Shown: positions 33,911 to 43,821, counted from the first letter of the stretch. The stretch is 64,000 bases of DNA from Paracoccaceae bacterium (GCA_902554705.1 CACDPP010000003.1:25703-89702), one strand, 5' to 3'. Notes: a model not told the origin generated them from the letters alone. A program made the numbers and translations.

Positions 33911-35728
33911 TCAATCGAATGTTTCTAACTCATCGATCATTTCAGATATCATCGACAAGCCCTTGGACCAAAATTCAGGATCACTAGCGTCTAAGCCAAA
34001 CGGTTCAAGTAGTTCTTTATGATGCTTTGATCCACCAGCGGATAGCATGTTAAAGTACTTATCTTCGAACCCTTTTGGATTTTCTTTGTATGTTGCATAA
34101 AGCGCATTTACCAAACCATCACCAAATGCATAGGCATAAACATAAAAAGGTGAATGCACAAAATGGGGTATATAGCTCCAAAATGTTTCATACCCTTCTA
34201 CGAATTCAAATGCTGGACCGAGACTTTCGGATTGAACTGACATCCACAAAGCATTTATGTCTGATGGTGTAAGCTCTCCTTTTTTTCGAGCATCATGAAG
34301 CTTACATTCAAAATCGTAAAAAGCAATTTGCCTGACTACGGTATTAATCATATCTTCTACTTTGTTCGCCAAAAGGACCTTTCGCTCAACCTTATCTTTT
34401 GCTTGATCAAGCATTTTTTGAAATGTAAGCATCTCCCCAAAGACAGAAGCCGTTTCGGCCAGTGTAAGGGGTGTCGAAGACAGCATCTGTCCCTGCGAAG
34501 ACGCCAAAACTTGGTGGATACCATGACCAAGTTCGTGAGCGAGTGTCATTACATCGCGTGGTTTCCCAAGATAATTTAACATTATGTAAGGATGCACATC
34601 TGTCACCGTAGGATGAGCAAATGCTCCAGGCGCTTTCCCTGGTTTTACACCTGCATCAATCCAACCGTTGTTAAAAAATGGAGTAATCAAATCTGACATG
34701 CGATTATCAAACTTTGTGTATGCATCCGTCACTATCGTTTGTGCTTCATCCCATGAAACCAAAGTATCACTTTCCATGGGCAATGGAGCATTCCTATCCC
34801 AAACCTGCATGACTTCGAGACCAAGCCATTTCCGTTTCAACTCGTAATACCGATGACTAATTTTTGGATATGCTTTTACAACAGAATTCCTCAATGCTTC
34901 TACTACCTCTGGTTCGACCTGATTTGCTAAGTGTCGACCCATTTGGGCGGTTGGCATTCCCCTCCAGCGATCAACTATTTCTTTTTCTTTGGCCTGGGTA
35001 TTATGAACCCGTGTAAAAACTTTTATATTTTCCATAAAAACGCGCGCTAATTCGTGGGTGGCTTTTTCGCGATTTTCCCGTTTTTGGTCAGTTAAAAGGT
35101 TAAGCGTAGCTTCTATATTCAGTGTTTCTTCGCCAACTTTAAATTTTAACCCAGCGATAGTTTCATCAAAAAGTTTTTCCCAGGCGTCTCCTACAATTCC
35201 AAGGTCATGAAGAAACTTTTCAATTTCATCCGATAGTTGATAAGGTTTAAGAGCTCTTATTTTTTCAAAAATTGGCTTATAACGAAAAAGGTCTGTATTT
35301 TCTTTAAGTCTCTTATCTAGAAGATCATCATCTAAGCTGTTAATTTCAAGAGAAAAAAATACTAACTTTGTGGTAAAAATAGTAACTTTTTCTTGCATGT
35401 CGGATAAAAATTTGGCGCGTTCAGCATCAGTCGTTTTCTGATAATAACGAAGGCCAGCATAAGAAATTATACGGCCTGAAATGGCACTAATCTTCTCATT
35501 TCGAAGAACGCAGTTCAACAATTGGTCAGCTGAGAGACTTTTTAGCTTGCCTTCATAGTCCTTGGCAAATTTATCACATTCTTTTTCTAGCCAATTTAAA
35601 TCACCTACTAATTCTTTTGCATCAGTTGAAGTGTAAAGATCATTCAAATTCCAATCAGGAAGTTGACCTAATTCAGAAGATCCTTTGGAATGCTCAGAAT
35701 CAAAAGTACGGATTGGAAGTTGAAACAT
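33911..35728 (-). CDS. pepF: Oligoendopeptidase F (peptidase M3B)
   Basis: This 605-aa zinc metallopeptidase has the HExxH site in LAHELGHGIHQ and the third ligand Glu in LAETASVFGEM. The N-terminal helical domain (from about residue 20 to 330) and the substrate-gating FVEGYETFWSYIPHFVHSPF are typical. It cleaves oligopeptides in the cytoplasm. GAGGTAAAAG precedes the ATG. It lies downstream of the ligase on the same strand, 62 nt away. Confidence 0.92.
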   Translation of the reverse strand: MFQLPIRTFDSEHSKGSSELGQLPDWNLNDLYTSTDAKELVGDLNWLEKECDKFAKDYEGKLKSLSADQLLNCVLRNEKISAISGRIISYAGLRYYQKTTDAERAKFLSDMQEKVTIFTTKLVFFSLEINSLDDDLLDKRLKENTDLFRYKPIFEKIRALKPYQLSDEIEKFLHDLGIVGDAWEKLFDETIAGLKFKVGEETLNIEATLNLLTDQKRENREKATHELARVFMENIKVFTRVHNTQAKEKEIVDRWRGMPTAQMGRHLANQVEPEVVEALRNSVVKAYPKISHRYYELKRKWLGLEVMQVWDRNAPLPMESDTLVSWDEAQTIVTDAYTKFDNRMSDLITPFFNNGWIDAGVKPGKAPGAFAHPTVTDVHPYIMLNYLGKPRDVMTLAHELGHGIHQVLASSQGQMLSSTPLTLAETASVFGEMLTFQKMLDQAKDKVERKVLLANKVEDMINTVVRQIAFYDFECKLHDARKKGELTPSDINALWMSVQSESLGPAFEFVEGYETFWSYIPHFVHSPFYVYAYAFGDGLVNALYATYKENPKGFEDKYFNMLSAGGSKHHKELLEPFGLDASDPEFWSKGLSMISEMIDELETFD

Positions 35729-35790
35729 CTTTTACCTCGAGATTTATGCAATTAGGATTATGTAACTGTAAAACGAAGTACTACAAGAGA

Positions 35791-37374
35791 TTAAGTTAAA
35801 AAAGCTTTGAGATCTTCTAATTTATTTGCTTGCTTTGGCAATTTATCATGCCGCCATCTCAACATTCTTGGAAAACGTAATGCAACCCCTGATTTATGCC
35901 TCGTGCTCTCGTGGATTCCTTCAAAAGCAATTTCAAATACCAATTCGGGTGGCACTTGTCGAACAGGTCCAAACTTCTGAATTGTGTTTTTTTTAACCCA
36001 TGATGTAATTTGCCGAAACTCTTCGTCTTTCAACCCTGAATAGGCTTTTGTAAACGGCACCAATTGATCATCGTCCCAAATAGCAAAAGTATAGTCAGTA
36101 TAAAGATTTGCTCTTCGACCATGACCTGCCTGTGCATAAATTAAAACCCCATCGATTGTAAATGGGTCCAATTTCCATTTCCACCAATCGCCTTTCTTCC
36201 TTCCACTATAATAGGCGCTCCCCTTATTTTTTAGCATTATACCTTCCGCCTTTTGAGATCTGGATTTTTCTCGACTGTGCCTTAGGTCCGACCACGTCTT
36301 ACTTTTGATCTCTACTGATAATTTAATCGGTAATTTATCTGGTATTAGATTTATGAGTTTTGCCAATTTTGATCGCCGTAATTCCAGATTTTGGTTTCTA
36401 ATATCCACTCCTTCAACTTCCAAAAGATCATAGGCAATAAAGATAACAGGAGCTGCATCCATGAGAGATTTTGAGATTTTTTTTCTCCCAATACGCTTCT
36501 GTAAAATATTAAAATTTAATGGTTGCTCTCCATTCCAAGCCACTATTTCTCCATCTAAAACGTAACCATCAGGTATAAATTCTCCTAAGGTTTCCAATTC
36601 GGGAAATCGTTCTGTCAAATTTTCTTCGCCTCTGGACCAAATAAATAGTTTCTTTGCTCTTTTTATAATTTGTCCTCTAATTCCGTCCCATTTCCACTCT
36701 GCGATCCAGTCTGATCTTTTTCCTAAGTCTATAGGATCTTTATCTAATCCGTATGCTAAACAGAACGGGTAAGGTCGGCTAATATCTGCCTTGCGCTCAT
36801 CATTTATAATGAGATTATTCCAAGTTGTCGTTTCAGGGTGCCAATTTCCCATAAGACGTAGTGAAAGTTCAAATTCATCAATATTGGTGATTTTTGCAAG
36901 CGCTCTTAAGGTTAATTTTTGGCTCACACCCAATCGAAAACCACCTGTAATCAATTTATTAAAGACAAAACACTCTTTCCTGTTTAGCGTTGACCATGCA
37001 TCCACGACAAATCGACGTTTGTTCTCTATACTTTGTTTTTCTAGCTGTCTGAGTTCTGAAATCCATGTAGTCAGGCTTTTTTCTGAGAATTGATTTTTTT
37101 CAGGGGTCAAAAGGGATATTGTTTCAGCCAAGTCACCTATGACCGAATAAGTATCTTCAAGTAACCAAGTTGGCAAATCTGTTACTTCACAAGCCCACTG
37201 CCTTAAATAGCCAGTACTTATTAATCTTTTTGGTCGCCGGCCTGAAAATAAAGCAATGCACCAAAGTTTATCTGAGTTGTTGGCATTTTTGAAAAAACCT
37301 ACCAACAACTCTGTTTTTCTATTGGTTTTTGTAGTTTGGTCTAGGCTGTAAACAAGTTTTGCAAAATTTTTCAT
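35791..37374 (-). CDS. ATP-dependent DNA ligase (Lig cluster type)
   Basis: This 527-aa ligase has the adenylation motif EWKWDGIRGQ (nucleophile K228) and the class-specific motifs GYVLDGEIVAW, AEGIMLKNKGSAYY and WWKWKLDP, after an N-terminal DNA-binding domain of about 200 residues. It belongs to bacterial ATP-dependent ligases linked to an MBL exonuclease and a helicase. The exonuclease gene lies 14 nt upstream. The usual DEXH helicase and PdeM phosphoesterase partners are absent here. A repair role is inferred. Confidence 0.92.
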   Translation of the reverse strand: MKNFAKLVYSLDQTTKTNRKTELLVGFFKNANNSDKLWCIALFSGRRPKRLISTGYLRQWACEVTDLPTWLLEDTYSVIGDLAETISLLTPEKNQFSEKSLTTWISELRQLEKQSIENKRRFVVDAWSTLNRKECFVFNKLITGGFRLGVSQKLTLRALAKITNIDEFELSLRLMGNWHPETTTWNNLIINDERKADISRPYPFCLAYGLDKDPIDLGKRSDWIAEWKWDGIRGQIIKRAKKLFIWSRGEENLTERFPELETLGEFIPDGYVLDGEIVAWNGEQPLNFNILQKRIGRKKISKSLMDAAPVIFIAYDLLEVEGVDIRNQNLELRRSKLAKLINLIPDKLPIKLSVEIKSKTWSDLRHSREKSRSQKAEGIMLKNKGSAYYSGRKKGDWWKWKLDPFTIDGVLIYAQAGHGRRANLYTDYTFAIWDDDQLVPFTKAYSGLKDEEFRQITSWVKKNTIQKFGPVRQVPPELVFEIAFEGIHESTRHKSGVALRFPRMLRWRHDKLPKQANKLEDLKAFLT

Positions 37375-37388
37375 AATTCCAATAATAC

Positions 37389-38381
37389 TTAAATGTCTTC
37401 TTCCTCCGTCGCAAATTCCGTATTTACGATTGAGGCGTCTAGGCCACTAAAGCGCAGCCATTTTGAAAAACTTTCTGTATATCCATGGGTTACAAAAATT
37501 TTTTCAGCTCCTGTTTCTCGAATTGCCCAGTTTAGCCCAGTCCAATCTGCGTGATCAGAAATCACAAATCCTTTATCGGCGGCTCGTCTTCTTTTTATCC
37601 CTCTTATTGCCATCCAGCCACTCGCATATCCTGTGGATATTTTACCAAATTTTTTTATCCACGAAGTTGATAGTGCAGAGGGCGGTGCCAAGACGATCGC
37701 ATTTTTAAAATCGTTTAATTTTATTTTAGATGAGACAAGGGTTGTTTTTGGAATAGCTATTTGTTGCTCGCGCATTATTTGGTTCGTTTTTTCTATAGCG
37801 CCATGCGTAAGTATTGGCCCAATATTATTATCTATTCCCGATATTAAACGTTGGGCCTTTCCTAAGCCATAAGCGGCCAAAACAGGAGTAAGGCCTTCCC
37901 TATTGCATTGGAGCCACCATGTATTGATTTCCCGAAATATTTCTTCCTGCGGCAACCAATTAAAAGCAGGTAACCCAAAAGTGCATTCACTGATAAAACT
38001 GTGACATTTTACAGGATCAAAAGGAGTGGATAGCCCATCATCTACTACCTTATAATCACCAGATACAACCCATCTTTCCCCTTTTATTTCAGCTAAAATT
38101 TGGGCAGATCCTGGAACATGTCCAGCTGGGTGAAAACTAACGTTTACTCCATTTAAATTTATTACTCTTTCATAAGGGATCGTCTCAATGTTAACGTCAC
38201 CAAGCCTGTGGCGGATGACCGGCGCTGCTATTTCAGTACATAAGTATTTTTTACTACCATACCTTGCATGATCCGCGTGCCCGTGGGTAATGAGCGCTCT
38301 TTCTACGGGACGCCAAGGGTCAATGTAAAAGTCACCCTGGCTACAGTATATACCTTGTGGCCTAAATTCGAATACAGACAT
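37389..38381 (-). CDS. Ligase-associated DNA exonuclease (metallo-beta-lactamase fold)
   Basis: This protein of about 330 aa is a beta-CASP-like MBL nuclease with the metal motif LITHGHADHAR, FHPAGHVPGSAQ, SGDYKVVDDG and a late VISDHADW and THGYTE. It is the partner exonuclease of the downstream ATP-dependent ligase. The frame opens at a TTG 13 codons earlier, but family members begin close to FEFRPQGIYC, so ATG 38381 is preferred. It is first of the two-gene pair, divergent from the HpcH/HpaI gene. Confidence 0.9.
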   Translation of the reverse strand: MSVFEFRPQGIYCSQGDFYIDPWRPVERALITHGHADHARYGSKKYLCTEIAAPVIRHRLGDVNIETIPYERVINLNGVNVSFHPAGHVPGSAQILAEIKGERWVVSGDYKVVDDGLSTPFDPVKCHSFISECTFGLPAFNWLPQEEIFREINTWWLQCNREGLTPVLAAYGLGKAQRLISGIDNNIGPILTHGAIEKTNQIMREQQIAIPKTTLVSSKIKLNDFKNAIVLAPPSALSTSWIKKFGKISTGYASGWMAIRGIKRRRAADKGFVISDHADWTGLNWAIRETGAEKIFVTHGYTESFSKWLRFSGLDASIVNTEFATEEEDI

Positions 38382-38463
38382 GCTGTGAATATAGCGTTTG
38401 AGCTTTGGCTTGCCATTCAAAATTCCTATTGTAATCTGATCTCGTTATTATTTGAGGTGTGAT

Positions 38464-39231
38464 ATGTCCAATTTACGTGGGTTCAAACAAAAAATGTTAT
38501 CTGGTGAAAATCTGGCTGGAACATTTTTAAAGACACCTAACTACATACTTGTTGAAGTGCTTGCTCAAAGCAAACTTGATTTTATATGCTTGGATGCTGA
38601 GCATTCCCCATTTGATCGTTCAGCGCTCGATCAATGTTTAGCAATTTCAAAGGCTTTGGATTTTCCTGTTTTAGTCAGAGTAGGTGAAGGCTCTGCTAAA
38701 GAAATTTTATGGGCTTTGGATTGTGGTGCCGTCGGTTTGGTAATTCCTCATGTTGATACCGTTGAGAAAGCTAAATTTGCCTCGAAATCTGCCCGATATG
38801 GTTTGGGTGGACGTGGTTTTGCGGGTTCCACACGCTGGGCAGGATATGCAACTGAACATATGCCTTCTATTATAAAGCGATCCTACGAAGAAACAGTGGT
38901 ATTAGCACAAATAGAAGAGCCTGCTGGTGTCGATAAAGCTTCAGAAATAGCCGCCATTCCTGGTATTGACGGGCTATTCGTGGGACCAGCTGATTTATCC
39001 GTGGGATATGGATATGATCATCAAAACTCTGATGAACTAAAAGCGGCGTTAACCTCTGTTGGTAAGGCAGCACATAAGGCGAATAAAACATTTGTTTCTT
39101 TTGTTCCCAACCCAGAAAAAGCCCGCGAATGGAGCAAAGATTTTGGAATAACGATGTTTTTCATTTCTTCCGAGCATAATTGGCTCAGGGACAAAGCAAA
39201 TGCTGTTGCAGATAAAGTGCATGAAATATAA
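38464..39231 (+). CDS. HpcH/HpaI-family aldolase
   Basis: This 255-aa class II aldolase is of the 4-hydroxy-2-oxoheptanedioate aldolase/2-keto-3-deoxy-glucarate aldolase family. It shows CLDAEHSPFD (catalytic His), LVRVGE (substrate Arg), GLVIPHVDT, AQIEEPAGVD (metal Glu) and GLFVGPADLS (metal Asp). It cleaves 2-keto-hydroxy acids to pyruvate and an aldehyde. ATG 38464 with GAGGTGT ahead is the start. No pathway partner is adjacent. Confidence 0.9.
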   Translation: MSNLRGFKQKMLSGENLAGTFLKTPNYILVEVLAQSKLDFICLDAEHSPFDRSALDQCLAISKALDFPVLVRVGEGSAKEILWALDCGAVGLVIPHVDTVEKAKFASKSARYGLGGRGFAGSTRWAGYATEHMPSIIKRSYEETVVLAQIEEPAGVDKASEIAAIPGIDGLFVGPADLSVGYGYDHQNSDELKAALTSVGKAAHKANKTFVSFVPNPEKAREWSKDFGITMFFISSEHNWLRDKANAVADKVHEI

Positions 39232-39256
39232 TAAAATTTTAAGCATTATTTGACTG

Positions 39257-40195
39257 TTAATTGGACTTGAAAAAGGAAACAATTTCTTGAACCACATATT
39301 TTTGGGTTGCAATATCTTCCATCAATACTTCATGTCTTGCGGATTGTATAAAATGTAAAATGCCGTTAGGCCAAACTTTCATACGATTATGCACGCGGGC
39401 AGGGTCAACAATTCTCTCGTCTTCAGCCAAGAAAGTAATGCAGGGAATTTTGGGACTTGGTAGTTTTGATAATTTGAATGTTTCTTTCAACGCGGAGTTG
39501 ACCCACCTTACGCTCGGCCCACCCAATTTAAGAGAGGGATGCTTGGTAATTTGTTCAATTAAATAGAACCACATGTCTGGATCGTTAGTCAGAGCATTTT
39601 TTTCAAAACACTCATCAAAATACCCTTTTTCACTTCTGGTTGGGGCAAAATTTTTATCTAATTTAAGAAATCTTGCTAAGTTTCCATAAATATATGCAAA
39701 TATACGAAGTGCAGGGTTTAACTTTATACCCCACATAGGACATGAAAATGCAGCGGCGTTAAAATGTTTATTTTCATGAAGGTTTCTTAGTAAGATGGCT
39801 CCACCCATAGAGTGACCTAAGACAAACCAAGGCTTAGGGAGATCGAAAATTTGCGCCCAAGCGATAACTGCATCGAAATCTTTTAAGTAATCGGAAAATG
39901 TTTCTACATGCCCTAGTAGTCGATTCGACGTTAATCGATCAGCTAGACCGTGTCCTCTCCAATCCAATGAAACAGAGGTGTATCCATGATCCAAAAAGAG
40001 TTTTGCAGTTTTACCATATTTTTCGATATATTCAGAGTAACCAGGACAAATAAAAACTGTTCCATTTGGTATTTTTGCTTTCCAGAGCCCCACCCTAATT
40101 CTAATCCCATCTTGAGTAACTAACCAATAAGCTGAGCAATCAGGTGGCCCAAGTGAAACATCGTTGAAAAGTGGGCTTGGCTTAAATTCTATCAA
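39257..40195 (-). CDS. Alpha/beta hydrolase, monoacylglycerol lipase-like
   Basis: This 312-aa hydrolase has CPGYSEYIEKYG near the oxyanion hole, DWRGHGLADR, nucleophile VLGHSMGGA, Asp in LAEDERIVDP and His in ARHEVLMED. The pattern is that of PldB/monoacylglycerol lipase (lysophospholipase). It starts at a TTG that overlaps the stop of the SCP2 gene by 4 nt (TTGA), showing coupling. A lipid-ester substrate is likely, given the lipid-binding partner. Confidence 0.87.
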   Translation of the reverse strand: MIEFKPSPLFNDVSLGPPDCSAYWLVTQDGIRIRVGLWKAKIPNGTVFICPGYSEYIEKYGKTAKLFLDHGYTSVSLDWRGHGLADRLTSNRLLGHVETFSDYLKDFDAVIAWAQIFDLPKPWFVLGHSMGGAILLRNLHENKHFNAAAFSCPMWGIKLNPALRIFAYIYGNLARFLKLDKNFAPTRSEKGYFDECFEKNALTNDPDMWFYLIEQITKHPSLKLGGPSVRWVNSALKETFKLSKLPSPKIPCITFLAEDERIVDPARVHNRMKVWPNGILHFIQSARHEVLMEDIATQKYVVQEIVSFFKSN

Positions 40196-40482
40196 CTTAG
40201 TATTGACGCAAGCCGCATTGCCACACTCATATCCCCGTCTAGTTGTAATCGGCCCGTCATAAATGCAGAAGCTGAGTCTAAATTACCCTGTAAAATTTCT
40301 TGAAATGTTTCTAAGCTTGCTGACAAAGTAACTTCTGTCTCATCGTCAGAAACCCGAACACCTGAAGGATCGATGATAATCGAACCCTCATCTTGAATTG
40401 CGAATTTTGCAGAACCGTCAAAAACGGACCCTTCAAGTTTCTTTTCAAGCGCTTCAAGCGCTTCAGCCATAATATCAGTCAT
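40192..40482 (-). CDS. SCP2-type sterol/lipid-binding domain protein
   Basis: This 96-aa single SCP2 domain has the strands FAIQDEGSIIIDPSGV, EVTLSASLETFQEILQGNLD and the terminal FMTGRLQLDGDMSVAMRLAS. It forms a hydrophobic pocket that carries lipids or acyl-CoA. ATG 40482 with AGAGGAC ahead is preferred; the frame is open 12 codons upstream. It is translationally coupled to the lipase-like gene downstream, a plausible carrier-enzyme pair. Confidence 0.88.
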   Translation of the reverse strand: MTDIMAEALEALEKKLEGSVFDGSAKFAIQDEGSIIIDPSGVRVSDDETEVTLSASLETFQEILQGNLDSASAFMTGRLQLDGDMSVAMRLASILS

Positions 40483-40661
40483 TTTAACTGTCCTCTTTAC
40501 AATATCTCGCCACAACAATTCTTATCCGAATGGAATGTTTGATCATTCACAGCAAAAGTGTTGTTAAGATTGCTGTACACTAAACAATTTCCTAGTTAAT
40601 CAAAGCAGGTAATGAAATACAACTGCACAAACAAAAATTTTAATTTTGTTTTGAGGTCTCT

Positions 40662-43418
40662 ATGAACTTTGAAAGCAAAATAGTAGCCGTTTTAGGGCCT
40701 ACCAACACCGGAAAAACGTATTATGCGATAGAACGGATGTTGGGTTATAAGTCAGGAATAATTGGGTTACCCTTAAGGCTATTAGCTAGAGAAGTTTATG
40801 ATAAAATTTCTCAGCTTCGTGGGTCTTCGTGCGTGGCTCTAGTGACTGGAGAAGAGCGGATCGTGCCAGCTGGAGCGAATTATTGGGTCTGCACAGTTGA
40901 AGCTATGCCTGAAAATTTATCTGTAGAGTGCTTAATTGTAGATGAGATTCAACTTAGCGCAGACCCCGAGCGGGGTCATATCTTTACCGACCGGCTCCTA
41001 AAATCCAGAGGAAAACTGGAAACAATTTTTCTTGGCGCAGAGACAATGAGAGGGCCGGTTAAAGGTCTTATACCTGATGTTTTGATACAAAGCCGGAAGC
41101 GAATGAGTAATCTGACATATGCCGGTTCAAAAAAGATAAGCCGCATGCCCCCAAGAAGCGCCATAGTCAGTTTTTCAGTGGATAACGTTTACGGGATTGC
41201 AGAATTAATTCGGCGGCAAAAAGGTGGCGCTGCTGTGGTCATGGGAGCCCTCAGCCCTCGAACCAGAAATGCACAGGTTGAGTTATATCAAAATGGGGAT
41301 GTAGATTATCTTGTTGCAACTGATGCTATTGGTATGGGGCTTAACCTAGACGTCAATCACGTGGCCTTTTCTTCAATCTCGAAATTTGATGGAAAAACTA
41401 TGCGCTTTCTTGCTCCAAATGAATTAGCACAGATAGCTGGGAGAGCTGGTCGTGGAATGAGCGATGGCAGTTTTGGCGAAACGGGTGAAGTGGCTACTTT
41501 GGAAGAGGATGTAGTAAAAGCAATTGTAGAGCATCGGTTCAAACCTCTGAAGAAACTTATGTGGCGTAACTCAGAATTATCTTTCGTTAGTATCGAAACA
41601 CTAATTCAATCTCTGGATAAAAAAACAGAAAGTGAAGTACTTGTTAAAGCACGAGAGGCAGACGATTTTACCGCACTGAAAACTTTGTCGCAAAGTCCTG
41701 AGTTACAGATTAGGATTAATGACAAATCGTCAGTGAAACTTTTATGGGATGTTTGTAGAATTCCAGATTTTAGAGGTATCAGCAGTGTTGAGCATGCAAA
41801 TTTACTAGAGGAAATATTCAAATTTCTTTATGAGTTCTCTGCTATACCTGACGATTGGTTTGGACAGCAGATAAAACGCCTTGATAGGACAGATGGAGAC
41901 ATAGATGTTTTGTCAAAACGACTAGCATTTATTAGGACATGGACCTATGTTGCACAAAGACAAAGTTGGCTTCATGATAGATGTCATTGGCGCGGAGTGA
42001 CTCGTGCCTTGGAAGACCGGCTGTCTGACGCTCTTCACGAGCGTCTTACTCAAAGATTTGTAGATCGGCGCACATCAGTTTTGCTGCGCCGGCTTAAACA
42101 GAAGGAGGCCCTCTTGGCCGAAGTAAATGAAAATGGTGAAGTGACCGTTGAGGGTGAATTCGTTGGAAAGCTGGATGGCTTTAGATTTCTGCAGGATAAA
42201 GAGACAACCGCTCAAGAAGCTAAAACGATTAAGTCAGCATCCTTGCAGGCCCTTTTACCGCACTTCAATCTAAGAGCAGATAGATTTTATAATGCTCCAG
42301 ATACTGAAATTGACTTCACAGAGCAGGGTGGCTTGATGTGGGGAGACCAAGCTGTAGGTAAGTTGATCGCTGGTGATGATGTTATGCATCCAAAAGTAGC
42401 TGCTTTCGTGGACAGTGAGGCGGGAACGGAAGTAATGAATAAAGTGGAGCGTCGGCTCCAACATTTTGTGGACCGCAAAATATCTGTACTTTTTGAGCCT
42501 CTAATGAACTTGCAAAAAGATGGAGAACTGACAGGCCTAGCAAAAGGATTTGGTTTTCAACTATTCGAAAGTCTTGGTATTTTAAGAAGGCAAAATGTTT
42601 TGGCAGAGGTTAAGTCGCTCGATCAGGATGCACGAGCTCTACTTCGAAAACACGGTGTTAGGTTTGGACAGTTCACCGTGTTTATGCCTTTGCTATTGAA
42701 ACCAGCCCCAACTCGTTTGAGACTTGTACTGTGGGCTCTTTCAAAAAATTTAGATGAGTTCCCAGAAGCGCCTCCACCTGGCTTAGTAACAGTGCCTGTG
42801 AACACAGAAGCCCCAGAACAGTATGATGATATGTCGGGCTATCGAAATGCAGGGGACCGAGCAGTAAGAATTGATATGCTGGAACGTTTGGCAGATTTGC
42901 TAAGAGCGGAAGATAGCCGTAATGGCTTCGAAGCTAACGCGGATATGTTATCAATAACTGGGATGACACTAGAACAATTTGCAAACTTGATGGAGGGGTT
43001 AGGATATTCAGCTGAAAAAGCTGAACGAGAGAAAGTAAAAGTAACCGAAATTCCTGGTAGTGCAAATGTTAGTGATCAAGAGAAATCATCTTTAGACCTG
43101 CAAGATAATAAAGGTGACACACAGCCTAATAAAATTGAAGGTGAAGGACAGCCGCTGGAAGAAAAAAATATCGAAACTTTTTATACCTTTAAATGGATCA
43201 GTAAGCAAATCAACAATAGGCGAGCCAACAAAGATAAACAGACAAAGCAAAAAGATGGCGAAACTGGAAAATCTAAATATAAGAAAAAAGCAAATAAGAA
43301 ACAACGAGTAAAATTTGATCAGCCAAAAAGTTTTGAAGCCCGTCCGGAAAAACCGAAAAAAATTGACCCAGATAATCCGTTCGCAGCTGCTTTGATGGAT
43401 TTTTCGAAAAAAAATTGA
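40662..43418 (+). CDS. SUV3-like ATP-dependent RNA/DNA helicase
   Basis: This 918-aa superfamily 2 helicase is of the type ancestral to mitochondrial SUV3. Walker A is GPTNTGKT (residues 12-19), the DEAD-equivalent is DEIQLSADPERGH, and later motifs are DAIGMGLNLDV and QIAGRAGRG. A middle helical region, a Suv3 C-terminal domain and a last 100 residues rich in Lys/Asn (for example NKDKQTKQKDGETGKSK) follow. The tail is likely disordered and RNA-binding. GAGGTC precedes the ATG. The S4-domain protein gene follows by 19 nt. A role in RNA turnover is inferred from the eukaryotic homologue. Confidence 0.9.
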   Translation: MNFESKIVAVLGPTNTGKTYYAIERMLGYKSGIIGLPLRLLAREVYDKISQLRGSSCVALVTGEERIVPAGANYWVCTVEAMPENLSVECLIVDEIQLSADPERGHIFTDRLLKSRGKLETIFLGAETMRGPVKGLIPDVLIQSRKRMSNLTYAGSKKISRMPPRSAIVSFSVDNVYGIAELIRRQKGGAAVVMGALSPRTRNAQVELYQNGDVDYLVATDAIGMGLNLDVNHVAFSSISKFDGKTMRFLAPNELAQIAGRAGRGMSDGSFGETGEVATLEEDVVKAIVEHRFKPLKKLMWRNSELSFVSIETLIQSLDKKTESEVLVKAREADDFTALKTLSQSPELQIRINDKSSVKLLWDVCRIPDFRGISSVEHANLLEEIFKFLYEFSAIPDDWFGQQIKRLDRTDGDIDVLSKRLAFIRTWTYVAQRQSWLHDRCHWRGVTRALEDRLSDALHERLTQRFVDRRTSVLLRRLKQKEALLAEVNENGEVTVEGEFVGKLDGFRFLQDKETTAQEAKTIKSASLQALLPHFNLRADRFYNAPDTEIDFTEQGGLMWGDQAVGKLIAGDDVMHPKVAAFVDSEAGTEVMNKVERRLQHFVDRKISVLFEPLMNLQKDGELTGLAKGFGFQLFESLGILRRQNVLAEVKSLDQDARALLRKHGVRFGQFTVFMPLLLKPAPTRLRLVLWALSKNLDEFPEAPPPGLVTVPVNTEAPEQYDDMSGYRNAGDRAVRIDMLERLADLLRAEDSRNGFEANADMLSITGMTLEQFANLMEGLGYSAEKAEREKVKVTEIPGSANVSDQEKSSLDLQDNKGDTQPNKIEGEGQPLEEKNIETFYTFKWISKQINNRRANKDKQTKQKDGETGKSKYKKKANKKQRVKFDQPKSFEARPEKPKKIDPDNPFAAALMDFSKKN

Positions 43419-43437
43419 GGGCACTAAGAAGGAGCGT

Positions 43438-43821
43438 ATGACTGAAAAGATAAGGCTAGACACTTGGCTTTGGTATGCTCGTTTTTATAAAAGCAGAAGT
43501 TTGTCTTCTAAAGCTATTTTTAGCGGAAAATTGAGAGTGAACGCCAATAAGATCATTAAGCCAGCTTCAAAAGTTAAAATAAATGATGTTCTTACGATAA
43601 ACCACGTAAATATGGTTAGAGTTATTCAAGTTCAAAGCCTTGGTTCTAGGCGAGGACCGGCCAGTGAAGCGCAACTGCTTTATAAGGATCTTTCTGGAGA
43701 TATAACCGGTCCTTCCAACATAAAACATGTATCTGAAAAGCCAAAAAAAGAGACAAATAAAAGGCCAACGAAAAAAGACCGAAGGATACTGGATAAAATA
43801 GTTACCAAAACACTTGAATGA
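43438..43821 (+). CDS. S4-domain RNA-binding protein (Hsp15-like)
   Basis: This 127-aa protein has an N-terminal S4 RNA-binding domain (IRLDTWLWYARFYKSRS, then GKLRVNANKIIKPASKVK) as in HslR/Hsp15, which recycles stalled 50S subunits with a trapped nascent chain. The C-terminal 50 residues are basic. AAGGAG precedes the ATG. It is probably co-transcribed with the SUV3-like helicase upstream. Confidence 0.88.
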   Translation: MTEKIRLDTWLWYARFYKSRSLSSKAIFSGKLRVNANKIIKPASKVKINDVLTINHVNMVRVIQVQSLGSRRGPASEAQLLYKDLSGDITGPSNIKHVSEKPKKETNKRPTKKDRRILDKIVTKTLE

